Source: an uncultured Bacteroidales bacterium (lineage in GTDB: Bacteria; Bacteroidota; Bacteroidia; Bacteroidales; Paludibacteraceae). From it: a stretch of 64,000 bases of DNA. This document shows positions 34,601-42,586 of the stretch, in pieces (positions within the stretch are counted from its first letter, which is position 1; each line of letters begins with the position of its first letter). The notes under the pieces are model-generated. The model ran no database searches, was not told where the DNA came from, and saw only the letters and a program-made list of their open reading frames with translations. Both the position numbers and the translations under genes were made by a program. The DNA is taken from the NCBI GenBank assembly GCA_900319645.1, contig ONPG01000002.1, forward strand, positions 186,001 to 250,000. The letters are read 5' to 3'.

Positions 34601-34825
34601 TTGGAGTATTTGTCGCAAGGAGGAGATGTGATTCTCAAAGAAGTTAACGGCGGATATCGTATCCGGTTAATTGAAATGATCCATGTAGAATCGAGTATCC
34701 AAACAGATATAACGTCTGCGGAAGGCTATCAAGATGCATCTGTCCGTAAAATCCTCCGTGATGGTCAAATCTTCATCCTCCGCGGTGAGAAGGTTTATAC
34801 CATTACAGGACAAGCCGTGAAATGA
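31679..34825 (+). CDS. Large multi-domain surface protein (1048 aa)
   Basis: A signal peptide (residues 1-22, ending LFAQ) is followed by three 75-80 residue repeats (from residues 26, 98 and 178) with EYFVDTDPG or a close variant, HLLGLRA or variants, and SQTYTHRFF; then a PKD domain (about 318-400), an Ig-like domain (about 400-490), a bacterial repeat domain (about 560-630) and three InlB_B (Flg_new-type) repeats of 61 residues (about 635-820) that share almost identical DNA, with a 183-bp period. The C-terminus is FILRGEKVYTITGQAVK, the shared short tail. It is a probable adhesin. No enzyme motif is visible. A terminator follows at 34895-34924. Confidence 0.8.
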   Translation: MNKLRIHSLLLCSVLSVATLFAQTQAEYFVDTDPGVRRATKVSINATSAQIDVPTGGLTAGWHLLGLRALAGRTSQTYTHRFFIPEQTQITALSGAEYFVDSDPGRGSATQLPFATGQTAFSFDLTDTDTLSDGIHLVGMRAKYGDRWSQTYTHLFFVSHAPSATELTGVEYWLDTDPGQGEATAYAFTPGQTEFALEAAIPNELEEGTHLLGVRVKYGDRWSQTYTHRFLHTVAHSVPTVVEAVEAYWDADMENPVSVPFVQNGDTAYIKNFDFDTQALSYGVHYLYMKAKVNGVWSILTRYEVCKNAIPQFSVLDEESICVGQEVIFLDESTEVQPETTYAWDMNGDGNTDITEKGDQLYTFTKAGKYTVTLTVQTGNGCESVYSHDIYVHPTAAPSVSLSRTKSKICAGESVTFTANPTNGGEHPQYTWYRNGLVIEGAIEAELTLDDLQNGDKVKVQLTTDNPCAAVKTAMSSELTQTVNALPEVAITLASVYYTDDKAFSLSSYGTPAGGTFYINDAKATLFNPKNNPVGTYTVRYVASNTSGCTAETETTFELKVRTNATITVLSSNETMGTVTGSGSYPDGTIVTITATPNTGYHFVEWQDGLTTATREITVNGDATYTATFAVDVFVVSFLDWNGEELKKENVEYGSAATAPADPAREGYTFTGWDKDFSNVTTNMTVTAQYKINRYEVLFLDWDETELKKDSVNHGSAATAPANPEREGYTFIGWDKEISNITTDLVVTAQYKINRYEVLFLDWDETELKKDSVNHGSAATAPADPTREGYTFTGWDKDFSNVTTDLTVTAQYEKDPEPIDPEDIITREILDLSVDGYTIDDWTINDATLNEKESDVSKKKYAFDVKAGIPSIDYVTSKPRFQFQYGNSADKAKAFFIYPGRCYESGGKNGLILISNTQKGDTIKLEVAAKGSTAGSFKDPNDAYPVNATALTEDLTLPAKGSPGADNNGYTWRTLEYLSQGGDVILKEVNGGYRIRLIEMIHVESSIQTDITSAEGYQDASVRKILRDGQIFILRGEKVYTITGQAVK

Positions 34826-34894
34826 TGTTCAAAGGAACAATGTACAAAGAAATTCCCGAGCCAATTAATTAATCTACATCTATTGAAAATCGGG

Positions 34895-34924
34895 AAGCGG
34901 GGCGCTGTTGGGCGCCCCGCTTTT
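34895..34924 (+). terminator. GC-rich terminator between converging genes
   Basis: Arms AAGCGGGGCGC and GCGCCCCGCTT (11 bp) close a 6-nt loop, with TTTT following on the plus strand. The converging NRPS operon ends 46 nt away, so it may also serve the other strand, and a second small hairpin (about 34932-34954) follows. Confidence 0.8.
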
Positions 34925-34970
34925 GGATTCTTCTTGTTCCCCTTTCGGGGCAAGATGATAGCTTTAGTCT

Positions 34971-37900
34971 TTAGACATCGAAGAAGCCGAGTTGGCTGAT
35001 AGCAATAAATATCTTGTCGAAATAATCGCTATCGAGTTCGGTCCAACGGAAGCCGAGGCGGAGGAGCACTTGCGAGGTGTAGGCGTTGTCGCGGTCGGTC
35101 TCCTGTGCTGGCTGACCGTTCGCCATGTCCTGATAAGCCAGCATAGGAGTAAGGAGCGATGCTTTCTTAGGATCAAGCGCTTCCTTCTGCATGATGGCAT
35201 TGAATTCCTCGTTCTCCACCAGACGCAGTTCGGTGCCGATCTTCTTGAGTCCCGTGAGCACATCACCCAAGAGCCTTCTATGGGTGTTATAGGGTTGGAA
35301 GACGGTACACTCATCCGGCGTGTGCGCCAGGAGGACAATCGCTTTGGCGGTCTCGTTAATCGGCGAGAACTCGGTCAGTTCATCAAACTGCTCGTAGGTG
35401 CAGCAGCCCAGCATCTTGAAGATCTTGATACGGCCCATGTAGCTGTTGGATGTGAAGTTCACCTGGAACTCACCGTCGTAACTGCGGGCAGCGAGGTTAC
35501 CGACTCGCATGATCTTGGCTTTCAGACCTTTATGGACGATGGCATCCAAGATAAGACGGTCGGCAAGGAACTTGGAGCGCATATACTGGTTATCCAAGTA
35601 CTGACCGAAATAGAGATTCCGCTCCGTCAGTTTCGGGGTGTTCTTGCCAATCCATATACCTCCGATCGAAGTAGTGGACACGTGTACAAACGCCGCTCCG
35701 GTAGCGAGACAGAAATCCACGCAACGCTGTGCCCCGCCGGTGTTGACATCCTCGATGTCGGTGCCTTTGGAGAAGTGTTTGACGTTTGCCGCGCAGTTGA
35801 AGACCGTGTTGATGGCTTCCTCGTTCGGTCCCGTAATGTGTCCGAAATCAGAAGTCACATCGCCCGGAATAACGAAGATTCGCGTACCGAAGAGTTCATC
35901 GAAATGGCGGTTGAAATAGTAGAAGAGCAAGTTGCGCACACGGCGCTCTGCGTCTTTCTGGTCCTTACCGCGTACAAGACACGTGATGGTCTTTGCGTCG
36001 GAGTCAATCAACTCTCTGAGCACGTGAATACCCAAGAAACCGGTAGCACCCGTGAGCAGGACATGACCTAAACCATTTACCATTTTGTCATTTACCATTT
36101 GACCATTTAGGAAGGTGTCCAAGTTGTTCTTCTGGATCAGTTCGTTAATCGGCTCATAATCGAAATCGGTGATCTCTGTGTTGGATTTGGTATTGGCGTT
36201 GGCGTTAGCGTTGGCGTTATCCACCAGTTCGCTTAGTGCGCGTGGAGTGGGGTGGGAGAAGAGGTCGGAATAAGCGATGTGCTTGCCGGCTTTCTCTGCC
36301 TCGATGATGACGCGGGTGACCATAAGCGAGGTGCCGCCTAACTCGAAGAAGTTATCGGTTGCACCCACTTTGTCCAGACTCAGAATGCCGGCAAAGATCT
36401 CAGCAAACAGTTTCTCGGTATCGTTAGCGGGTGCCACGTAGTCGCGGTCATCGGCTTGGATCTTCGGAGCCGGAAGAGCTTTGCGGTTCACTTTCTGGTT
36501 CTGGTTCAGCGGAATAGCATCAATCTGCATCGTGGCAGCCGGAACCATATAGGGCGGTTTGGACTCGCGGATAAAGGCGTGGAGCGCCTGGATATCTATC
36601 TGCCGGTCACTGACGATATAAGCCGCGATATACTTTCCTCCGTTCGGATAGTCGAAGGCTTGTACTGTAGCATCCTGGATACCCGGGAACTCACGGATAA
36701 TTGCCTCTACTTCTTTGAGCTCGATACGGAAACCGCGGATTTTGACCTGTCCGTCACGACGACCGACAAACTGGATGTTTCCGTCCGGCAGGTAGCGCAC
36801 GATGTCACCTGTGCGGTAGCAACGAAGTGTCGTGGTCTCGTGATCACCTGATCTCGTGATTGGCATTTCCACAAAAGCCTCTTTGGTTTTCTCCGGCAGG
36901 TTAAGATAACCTCGACCCACTTGCGGACCGGCAACCCATAACTCACCGGCAGCTCCGAGCGGCAGACGCTGACCGTTGGTGTCCATGATGAACAACTGCA
37001 GGTTATCCAGCGGCTTGCCGATAGGCGTGTGTTGCTCGTATTCGGATACCTGATAAATAGTGGTGAAGATGGTACATTCCGTCGGTCCGTAGCCATTATG
37101 GAACTTATATGTCGTTGGCGGATTAAGCGGCAGGAGTGCTTCACCTCCCACAGACAGATGTTTAAGCGAATGACACTCCACGTTCGCGGCAAACTGACAA
37201 CCGATCTGCGTGGTCATGAACGAGTGCGTGATTCCTTCGGCATCGAAATAGCGTCCGAGTTCCGGCAGGTTCAGTCGCAGGTCTTCGGGGATGATACAAA
37301 CGGCTGCGCCGCGAGTCAAAGCCGAATACATATCCATCATACATGCATCGAAACCGAACGAAGCGTACGCTGCCACTTTGTCACTCGGCTGCAAATTGTA
37401 GTAACGGTGGTACCAGTGACAGAACGCCACAAGATTCCTGTGCTCCAACATCACACCCTTCGGCACGCCGGTAGAACCGGATGTGTAAAGTAAGATAAAC
37501 AAGTCCTCGGGCTTTGGTTCGTGATGACGAGATGACGTGATCTCGTGATCACGAAGTTCTTCCAACTCTTTCTCAGTCAGGAGCATGCAGGAGTTACCGT
37601 CCTTCTGCATATACTGCAGTCGCTCTTCGGGGTACGAAGGATCAAGCGGCATATACGCGCAACCTGTTTTCATCACCGCGAGGGCTCCGATAGGCATCCA
37701 TTCCGAGCGCTCGACCATGATAGCGATGACACGTGATTGACGATTGAACGATTTACGATTTACGATTCCTGCTGCGATACGGTCGGTGATCTCGTCCAAC
37801 TCACGGTACGTAATCCGTTTGTCGCGGAAGATAACCGCTATATTATCCGGCACGGCGGCTACTTGCGCTTTGAAAAGCGAGAGCACCGTTTGCGTATTGT

Positions 37901-40900
37901 CGTAGTCCACATGCGTCTCGTTGAACGAATCGAGTACCGCCGTTTGTTCGGCATCCAGCAGCGAAACGGAACGCAATGCCACCTGATCGTCTTTCGCAAA
38001 AGCGGTCACGGCATTGCAAACCGACTGAGCCAGACTTTGCATCATGGCTTGGCTGTAACGGCCGTTATCATATTCCACTATCACAGATGGAACACCCTCT
38101 ACCTCCATGACGTAGAAAGCGATCTTGAACTTCGGTACATTAAGCTCCATCAGTTCCGGATGAAGTGCCTGACCTCTGGTCTTATAGGTAGCGATAACGC
38201 CGATCTGGTATGCGAACATGATCTCTGCCGAGAGGTCGTAATCTGCCGCTATCTGCGCGAACGGATAGTTCTCGTGCGCCAGGGTCTGCTCAAACGCCTC
38301 GCCTGTCTCTTTGACGAACTGCTGCACACTCTCGTTACCGATCTTGCAACTCATCGCCAAGGTGTTTACCATCATACCCATCGTGTTCGACATCTTGAGA
38401 TTCGAACGGCCGTTGGAGATCGTGGTGATGCACAGGTCATCGGTGTTCGCGAAACGTCCCAAGGTGTAGTAAACCGCAGCCAGACACACTCCTGCCGGAG
38501 TAATACCGGCGTGGTTCGCCACTTTCTCTGCTGCTTGCAGATCAATAGGCACAGACACTTGGGCTATCTCGCCGCCCTTGGGATTTGTTATGTCTGCCTC
38601 CAGTTCGGTCGGACCTTCCACTTCCGCCAGACGCGAATGGAAGAACTCCTTCGCAGCCGTATATTCGGCTCCGTCCTTGGCGGCTTGCTCGTCTGCTACG
38701 AACTGTGCGTAAGAACACATCTCCGGCTCAATGGTCTCGCCATCAAGCAGCGCACATAGTTCATTGTAGAAGACGTCATACGAAGCGCCGTCACAAACGA
38801 GGTGATGAATATCGCTGAAGAGGTATAGCGCCTCTTCGGTCTTGGCGATCGTGAAACGGCAAAGCAGGTCTTTCGAGAGATTGAACGGCTGTACAAACTC
38901 CGCAAGATAAGCGTCGAGTTCGGTCTCTTTCAGCTCGCGGCTCTTGATAACCACCTCTTGGTCTCTGTCAACAGTCTGCACAACACCGTTGTCGTTGGTT
39001 TGGAAATGTACGAACAATCCCGGGTGATTGTTCACCACTTGGATAATCGCCTGTTTCAACTCCTCTTCCGTTACGCTTGCCGGCATCTTCGTGCGCATAG
39101 GAATATTATATAAGGTGGAAGTGGGGTTCTTCATGCACTCGAAATAAACACCCGTCTGGCTGTTGGAGAGAGGGGATGTAAGCTCTGTAGCCGTTTCAGA
39201 AGAGTTTTCGGTATCTCGAGATATCGATATATCGGTATTTCGATCGCCGGCTAACATTGCATTCAGAATCTCATTCTCGATGGACTGAATGCTCGCACCT
39301 TTGATGACCTTTTTGGCATCAAGTTGCACGCCGAATCGCTTGTAAATCTGGGTGGCGAGTTTGATGGCAGAGATGGAACTGAGTCCCACATACCGGAGGT
39401 CGGTGGTGATGCCGAAATCACTATTTCCCACAAAGCCGGCAACGATCTCTTTGATCTGCTCTTCAAGCACATTGAGCGGAGCAGCTTCTGCATTGGTTTC
39501 CGCATTGGCATTGGCATTGGCTTTGGGTTCCGGCAGCGCACGCTTATTGACTTTTTGGTTTTGGTTCAACGGAATAGCATCAATCTGCATCGTTACCGCA
39601 GGAACCATATACGGCGGTTTCTGATCCATGATAAAGGCATTGAGTGCCTGAATATCGATCTTCTGGTCCGAAACGATGTACGCGGCGATGAACTTTCCTC
39701 CGCCGTCGGGATAATCGAAAGCCTGCACAGTAGCATCTTTGATGCCCTCGAACTGACGGATAACCGCCTCCACTTCCTTGAGCTCGATACGGAAACCGCG
39801 GATCTTGACCTGTCCGTCTTTTCGACCGACGAACTCGATCGCGCCGTCCTGACGGTAACGCACTACATCGCCGGTTTTATAACATCTGGTGGTCGTGATC
39901 TCGTGATCTCGAGATCTCGTGATCGGCATTTCCACAAAAGCCTCTTTGGTCTTCTGAGGCTGATTGAGATAACCGATACCCACTTGCGGACCCGCGATCA
40001 GCAACTCACCGGCAGCACCCCATGGAACACGCTTGCCCTGTTTGTTGACAATGAACAGCTCTACATGGCTTAAGGGGTGACCAATAGGGATGTTCGGTTC
40101 TTTTTTCGTGACCTCATAAGTGGTGACATACACCGTGGTCTCTGTCGGACCATAGGCGTTCAGCAGTTTGTAGCTCGGAGGATTGATACTCATCAGTTTC
40201 TCACCGCCGGTAACCAGTACTTTCATCCCCTTGATATCGGGATAGTTGATCGCCATCTGGGTGCCCACTTGGGTGGTCATAAAGACGTTGGTAATCCCTT
40301 CCTGCTCGAAATAATCGTGCATGCCCTCCAAATCAAAGCGAATATCTTCGCCGATGACATAGATGGCGCAACCCACGTACATACATCCCCACAAGTCGTG
40401 CATGAAGGCATCGAAACCATAGCCGGCGTACGTAGCGTAGCGGCTCTCCGGCGTCAGGCCGATGAGTTTGGCGTTGCTTTCGCAGAAAGTGAGGATATTA
40501 TCTTCGCTCAACATCACACCTTTCGGAGTGCCGGTAGTACCGGATGTATAAAGCAGAATGAAAGCGTCTTTGCCGTCATATTTAGCGGCATCGCCGCGCA
40601 TAAACTCCAGACGCTCTTCCGGATAACTGCTGTCCAGCGGCATAGCGGTCATGCCGGCTTTGGCGATAGAGAGCGGCACGATAATCATCTGCTCATTGCG
40701 CGGCACGGAATAACCGATCACGTGTTCGCCGCAAGGGATCGTGTATTGCGGATCAAGGGTGTCCGACAACTTGTCCACTTCGGCGTACGTCAGACGTTTG
40801 TCACCGGCTACTACGCAGATAGCGTTCGGATGTTCCGCCACGTGCTTCTTGAATATTCCGACCAGGCTTTCGTCTTTCGACTTTTGACTTTCGACTTTCG

Positions 40901-42224
40901 ACCCTTTATATTGGTCAAGCCATGCAATTTGTTCCGGCGAGCAGTAATCGATGTCTTTCACCGTCTCCGCGTTCACCATCGAGCGGATGATTGTGCTGTA
41001 GCATTTCACCATCTCTTGGATAAACGCCTCCGAATAATCACCTGTGTTATAGCTGATTTGAAGTAAATAGTGCTCTTTTTCCTCGATTAGTTCGGCACAA
41101 ATCTTCCAAACGGGAATAGGCTTGCGCAGATCTGTCATTTGTGCTTGCTCATCGCCTAATTGCAGGATTTGCCGCACGTCAATCCCTTTTCCCTGATAAA
41201 CGAACATCACTTGATTGCTGAGGCCTAAATCTTGCACAGCGTCCGGATAAGAGTAGTACAGGTATTTGCGTGCCTGTTGTTGCTGTTCGACCAAAGCGGT
41301 CATCAGCTCTTTCAAAGGTATAGCCGCAGGTCTGTTACCCCAGTTGGCGAACACCGGCATAGTGTGTGCCATCATCGTTACCGTGTTCAATGTGCGGCGA
41401 TCGCTTCGACCAAAATAAGGGGTGCAATAAGATGCTTTCTCCTCTCCCGAATAAGCCGCTAACAGCAACGTCCACGCGGTCTGCATGATCGTCTCCTCTT
41501 TCGCATCAAAACGCTTCCGGATAGCTTGCACCTCTTCTTTGGTGAAAGATAAGGGGAACGATTGATAACGTTGTTCCAGATTAGGGATCTCAGACTGCTG
41601 CGGTTCCGGTATCGGCAAACTGTCTGTTTCCACAGCGTCGCAGAATGTATGTGCATACCATTCGCGAGCCTCGCTCATCTGTTTCTCGTCTGCACGCTGA
41701 GCGGCTTCGGCTTGCGCGATAGCTGCTCCGTCCATGGTCTCCGGCGTGAGCGGCTGACCGTTATAGGCTTTGCTGATGTTACGAACTAAGACCAAGAAAG
41801 ACGCACCGTCGCTCAGCACATGGTGTACATCGAGATAGAAATAGCTCTTCGCACCTTCTACATCGTATATCTCCGTGCGGAAGAGCCGTTCGCCATGAAT
41901 ATCCATGGCGCGCGAAAAGGTCTTCTGCACTTCTTTCCACTCCGCCTCTGACACCTTGCGTACAGGTACCATTTCTTGGGTACATGGCACTTCGGCACGT
42001 ACTACTTCGGGCACTCTTTCCGTATTCACCTCAATATGGCTGCATAGATACGGATGTGCAGCGATAGTGTCCAAAACAGCTTTTTGCAAACGCTGTAAGT
42101 CCACACTTTCCGGCAGGGCGTACAATAAGGCGTTCTGGAAATTGACTTGTTCATCTGCGCTCGTTTGGCTGGTATAATAAATACCATATTGCGCTTGACT
42201 TAATGGACTTTTCATGGTTTTCAA
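34971..42224 (-). CDS. Two-module NRPS with terminal reductase (C-A-T-C-A-T-R), 2417 aa
   Basis: Domains in order: C1 with intact HHVLSDG near residue 132; A1 with YTSGTTGTPKG near 555, NAYGPTE near 686 and the GRKDGQVKIRGFRIEL core; T1 with the carrier Ser near 946 (VGLSSIS); C2 with HHLVCDG near 1139; A2 with YTSGSTGVPKG near 1576 and NGYGPTE near 1709; T2 Ser near 1961 (LGGTSL); R with TGATGFLG near 2058 and YMRSK near 2211. R domains release the peptide with NAD(P)H as an aldehyde or alcohol. My reading of the specificity positions is D-A-H-T-V-G-A-V-Y (A1) and D-A-M-T-S-G-G-I-F (A2), too uncertain to name amino acids. A1 lacks about 25 residues between core motifs A2 and A3. Many simple repeats are translated inside it. 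No PPTase is in the window. It is last in a five-gene leftward operon. Confidence 0.9.
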   Translation of the reverse strand: MKTMKSPLSQAQYGIYYTSQTSADEQVNFQNALLYALPESVDLQRLQKAVLDTIAAHPYLCSHIEVNTERVPEVVRAEVPCTQEMVPVRKVSEAEWKEVQKTFSRAMDIHGERLFRTEIYDVEGAKSYFYLDVHHVLSDGASFLVLVRNISKAYNGQPLTPETMDGAAIAQAEAAQRADEKQMSEAREWYAHTFCDAVETDSLPIPEPQQSEIPNLEQRYQSFPLSFTKEEVQAIRKRFDAKEETIMQTAWTLLLAAYSGEEKASYCTPYFGRSDRRTLNTVTMMAHTMPVFANWGNRPAAIPLKELMTALVEQQQQARKYLYYSYPDAVQDLGLSNQVMFVYQGKGIDVRQILQLGDEQAQMTDLRKPIPVWKICAELIEEKEHYLLQISYNTGDYSEAFIQEMVKCYSTIIRSMVNAETVKDIDYCSPEQIAWLDQYKGSKVESQKSKDESLVGIFKKHVAEHPNAICVVAGDKRLTYAEVDKLSDTLDPQYTIPCGEHVIGYSVPRNEQMIIVPLSIAKAGMTAMPLDSSYPEERLEFMRGDAAKYDGKDAFILLYTSGTTGTPKGVMLSEDNILTFCESNAKLIGLTPESRYATYAGYGFDAFMHDLWGCMYVGCAIYVIGEDIRFDLEGMHDYFEQEGITNVFMTTQVGTQMAINYPDIKGMKVLVTGGEKLMSINPPSYKLLNAYGPTETTVYVTTYEVTKKEPNIPIGHPLSHVELFIVNKQGKRVPWGAAGELLIAGPQVGIGYLNQPQKTKEAFVEMPITRSRDHEITTTRCYKTGDVVRYRQDGAIEFVGRKDGQVKIRGFRIELKEVEAVIRQFEGIKDATVQAFDYPDGGGKFIAAYIVSDQKIDIQALNAFIMDQKPPYMVPAVTMQIDAIPLNQNQKVNKRALPEPKANANANAETNAEAAPLNVLEEQIKEIVAGFVGNSDFGITTDLRYVGLSSISAIKLATQIYKRFGVQLDAKKVIKGASIQSIENEILNAMLAGDRNTDISISRDTENSSETATELTSPLSNSQTGVYFECMKNPTSTLYNIPMRTKMPASVTEEELKQAIIQVVNNHPGLFVHFQTNDNGVVQTVDRDQEVVIKSRELKETELDAYLAEFVQPFNLSKDLLCRFTIAKTEEALYLFSDIHHLVCDGASYDVFYNELCALLDGETIEPEMCSYAQFVADEQAAKDGAEYTAAKEFFHSRLAEVEGPTELEADITNPKGGEIAQVSVPIDLQAAEKVANHAGITPAGVCLAAVYYTLGRFANTDDLCITTISNGRSNLKMSNTMGMMVNTLAMSCKIGNESVQQFVKETGEAFEQTLAHENYPFAQIAADYDLSAEIMFAYQIGVIATYKTRGQALHPELMELNVPKFKIAFYVMEVEGVPSVIVEYDNGRYSQAMMQSLAQSVCNAVTAFAKDDQVALRSVSLLDAEQTAVLDSFNETHVDYDNTQTVLSLFKAQVAAVPDNIAVIFRDKRITYRELDEITDRIAAGIVNRKSFNRQSRVIAIMVERSEWMPIGALAVMKTGCAYMPLDPSYPEERLQYMQKDGNSCMLLTEKELEELRDHEITSSRHHEPKPEDLFILLYTSGSTGVPKGVMLEHRNLVAFCHWYHRYYNLQPSDKVAAYASFGFDACMMDMYSALTRGAAVCIIPEDLRLNLPELGRYFDAEGITHSFMTTQIGCQFAANVECHSLKHLSVGGEALLPLNPPTTYKFHNGYGPTECTIFTTIYQVSEYEQHTPIGKPLDNLQLFIMDTNGQRLPLGAAGELWVAGPQVGRGYLNLPEKTKEAFVEMPITRSGDHETTTLRCYRTGDIVRYLPDGNIQFVGRRDGQVKIRGFRIELKEVEAIIREFPGIQDATVQAFDYPNGGKYIAAYIVSDRQIDIQALHAFIRESKPPYMVPAATMQIDAIPLNQNQKVNRKALPAPKIQADDRDYVAPANDTEKLFAEIFAGILSLDKVGATDNFFELGGTSLMVTRVIIEAEKAGKHIAYSDLFSHPTPRALSELVDNANANANANTKSNTEITDFDYEPINELIQKNNLDTFLNGQMVNDKMVNGLGHVLLTGATGFLGIHVLRELIDSDAKTITCLVRGKDQKDAERRVRNLLFYYFNRHFDELFGTRIFVIPGDVTSDFGHITGPNEEAINTVFNCAANVKHFSKGTDIEDVNTGGAQRCVDFCLATGAAFVHVSTTSIGGIWIGKNTPKLTERNLYFGQYLDNQYMRSKFLADRLILDAIVHKGLKAKIMRVGNLAARSYDGEFQVNFTSNSYMGRIKIFKMLGCCTYEQFDELTEFSPINETAKAIVLLAHTPDECTVFQPYNTHRRLLGDVLTGLKKIGTELRLVENEEFNAIMQKEALDPKKASLLTPMLAYQDMANGQPAQETDRDNAYTSQVLLRLGFRWTELDSDYFDKIFIAISQLGFFDV

Positions 42225-42241
42225 TTATCAATTGTCAATTG

Positions 42242-42583
42242 TCAATTCTCAATTTGAAAAATGTTCTGGAATCCGCTCATGCGGAAGATGTCGGCTACGT
42301 CTTCGTTCAGATGCTCGACACGAATCGTTCCGCCTTTCGCTTCGCTTTCACGTTTCAGTTGCATGAAGAAACGCAAGCCTGCGGAAGAGATATACTCCAA
42401 CTCGCTGCAATCGATTACCAAAGCTTCGTTGGCGATGGCGGTCACTTGCTGCAATTCTGCTTCGTTGGCGATGGCGGTCACTTGCTGCAATTCTTCTGCC
42501 TGCTCGGTAGTTGCTACCGTGTCCAGTTCGCCGATGATGCGAACGATGGTTTCCTCATTGTTTTTTTGAATCTTGATTTCCAT
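42242..42583 (-). CDS. STAS-domain anti-sigma-factor antagonist with tandem duplication (113 aa)
   Basis: It has the STAS fold pattern of SpoIIAA/RsbV: an N-terminal strand (IVRIIGELDTVAT), LVIDCSELEYISSAGLRFF with the phosphorylatable Ser pair near residue 65, and a final helix. A 12-residue unit (ELQQVTAIANEA) is present twice in a row near residues 32-55, produced by a perfect 36-bp duplication (42423-42458 and 42459-42494); one copy is the normal family length. It lies 3 nt after the SpoIIE-type gene and 17 nt before the NRPS gene, so it is most likely the switch protein of that operon, dephosphorylated by the upstream phosphatase. Confidence 0.85.
   Translation of the reverse strand: MEIKIQKNNEETIVRIIGELDTVATTEQAEELQQVTAIANEAELQQVTAIANEALVIDCSELEYISSAGLRFFMQLKRESEAKGGTIRVEHLNEDVADIFRMSGFQNIFQIEN
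42423..42494. repeat. Perfect 36-bp tandem duplication in the STAS gene
   Basis: Both halves are identical over 36 bp, so the event is recent. It adds 12 residues without a frame change. Confidence 0.9.
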
Positions 42584-42586
42584 ATC

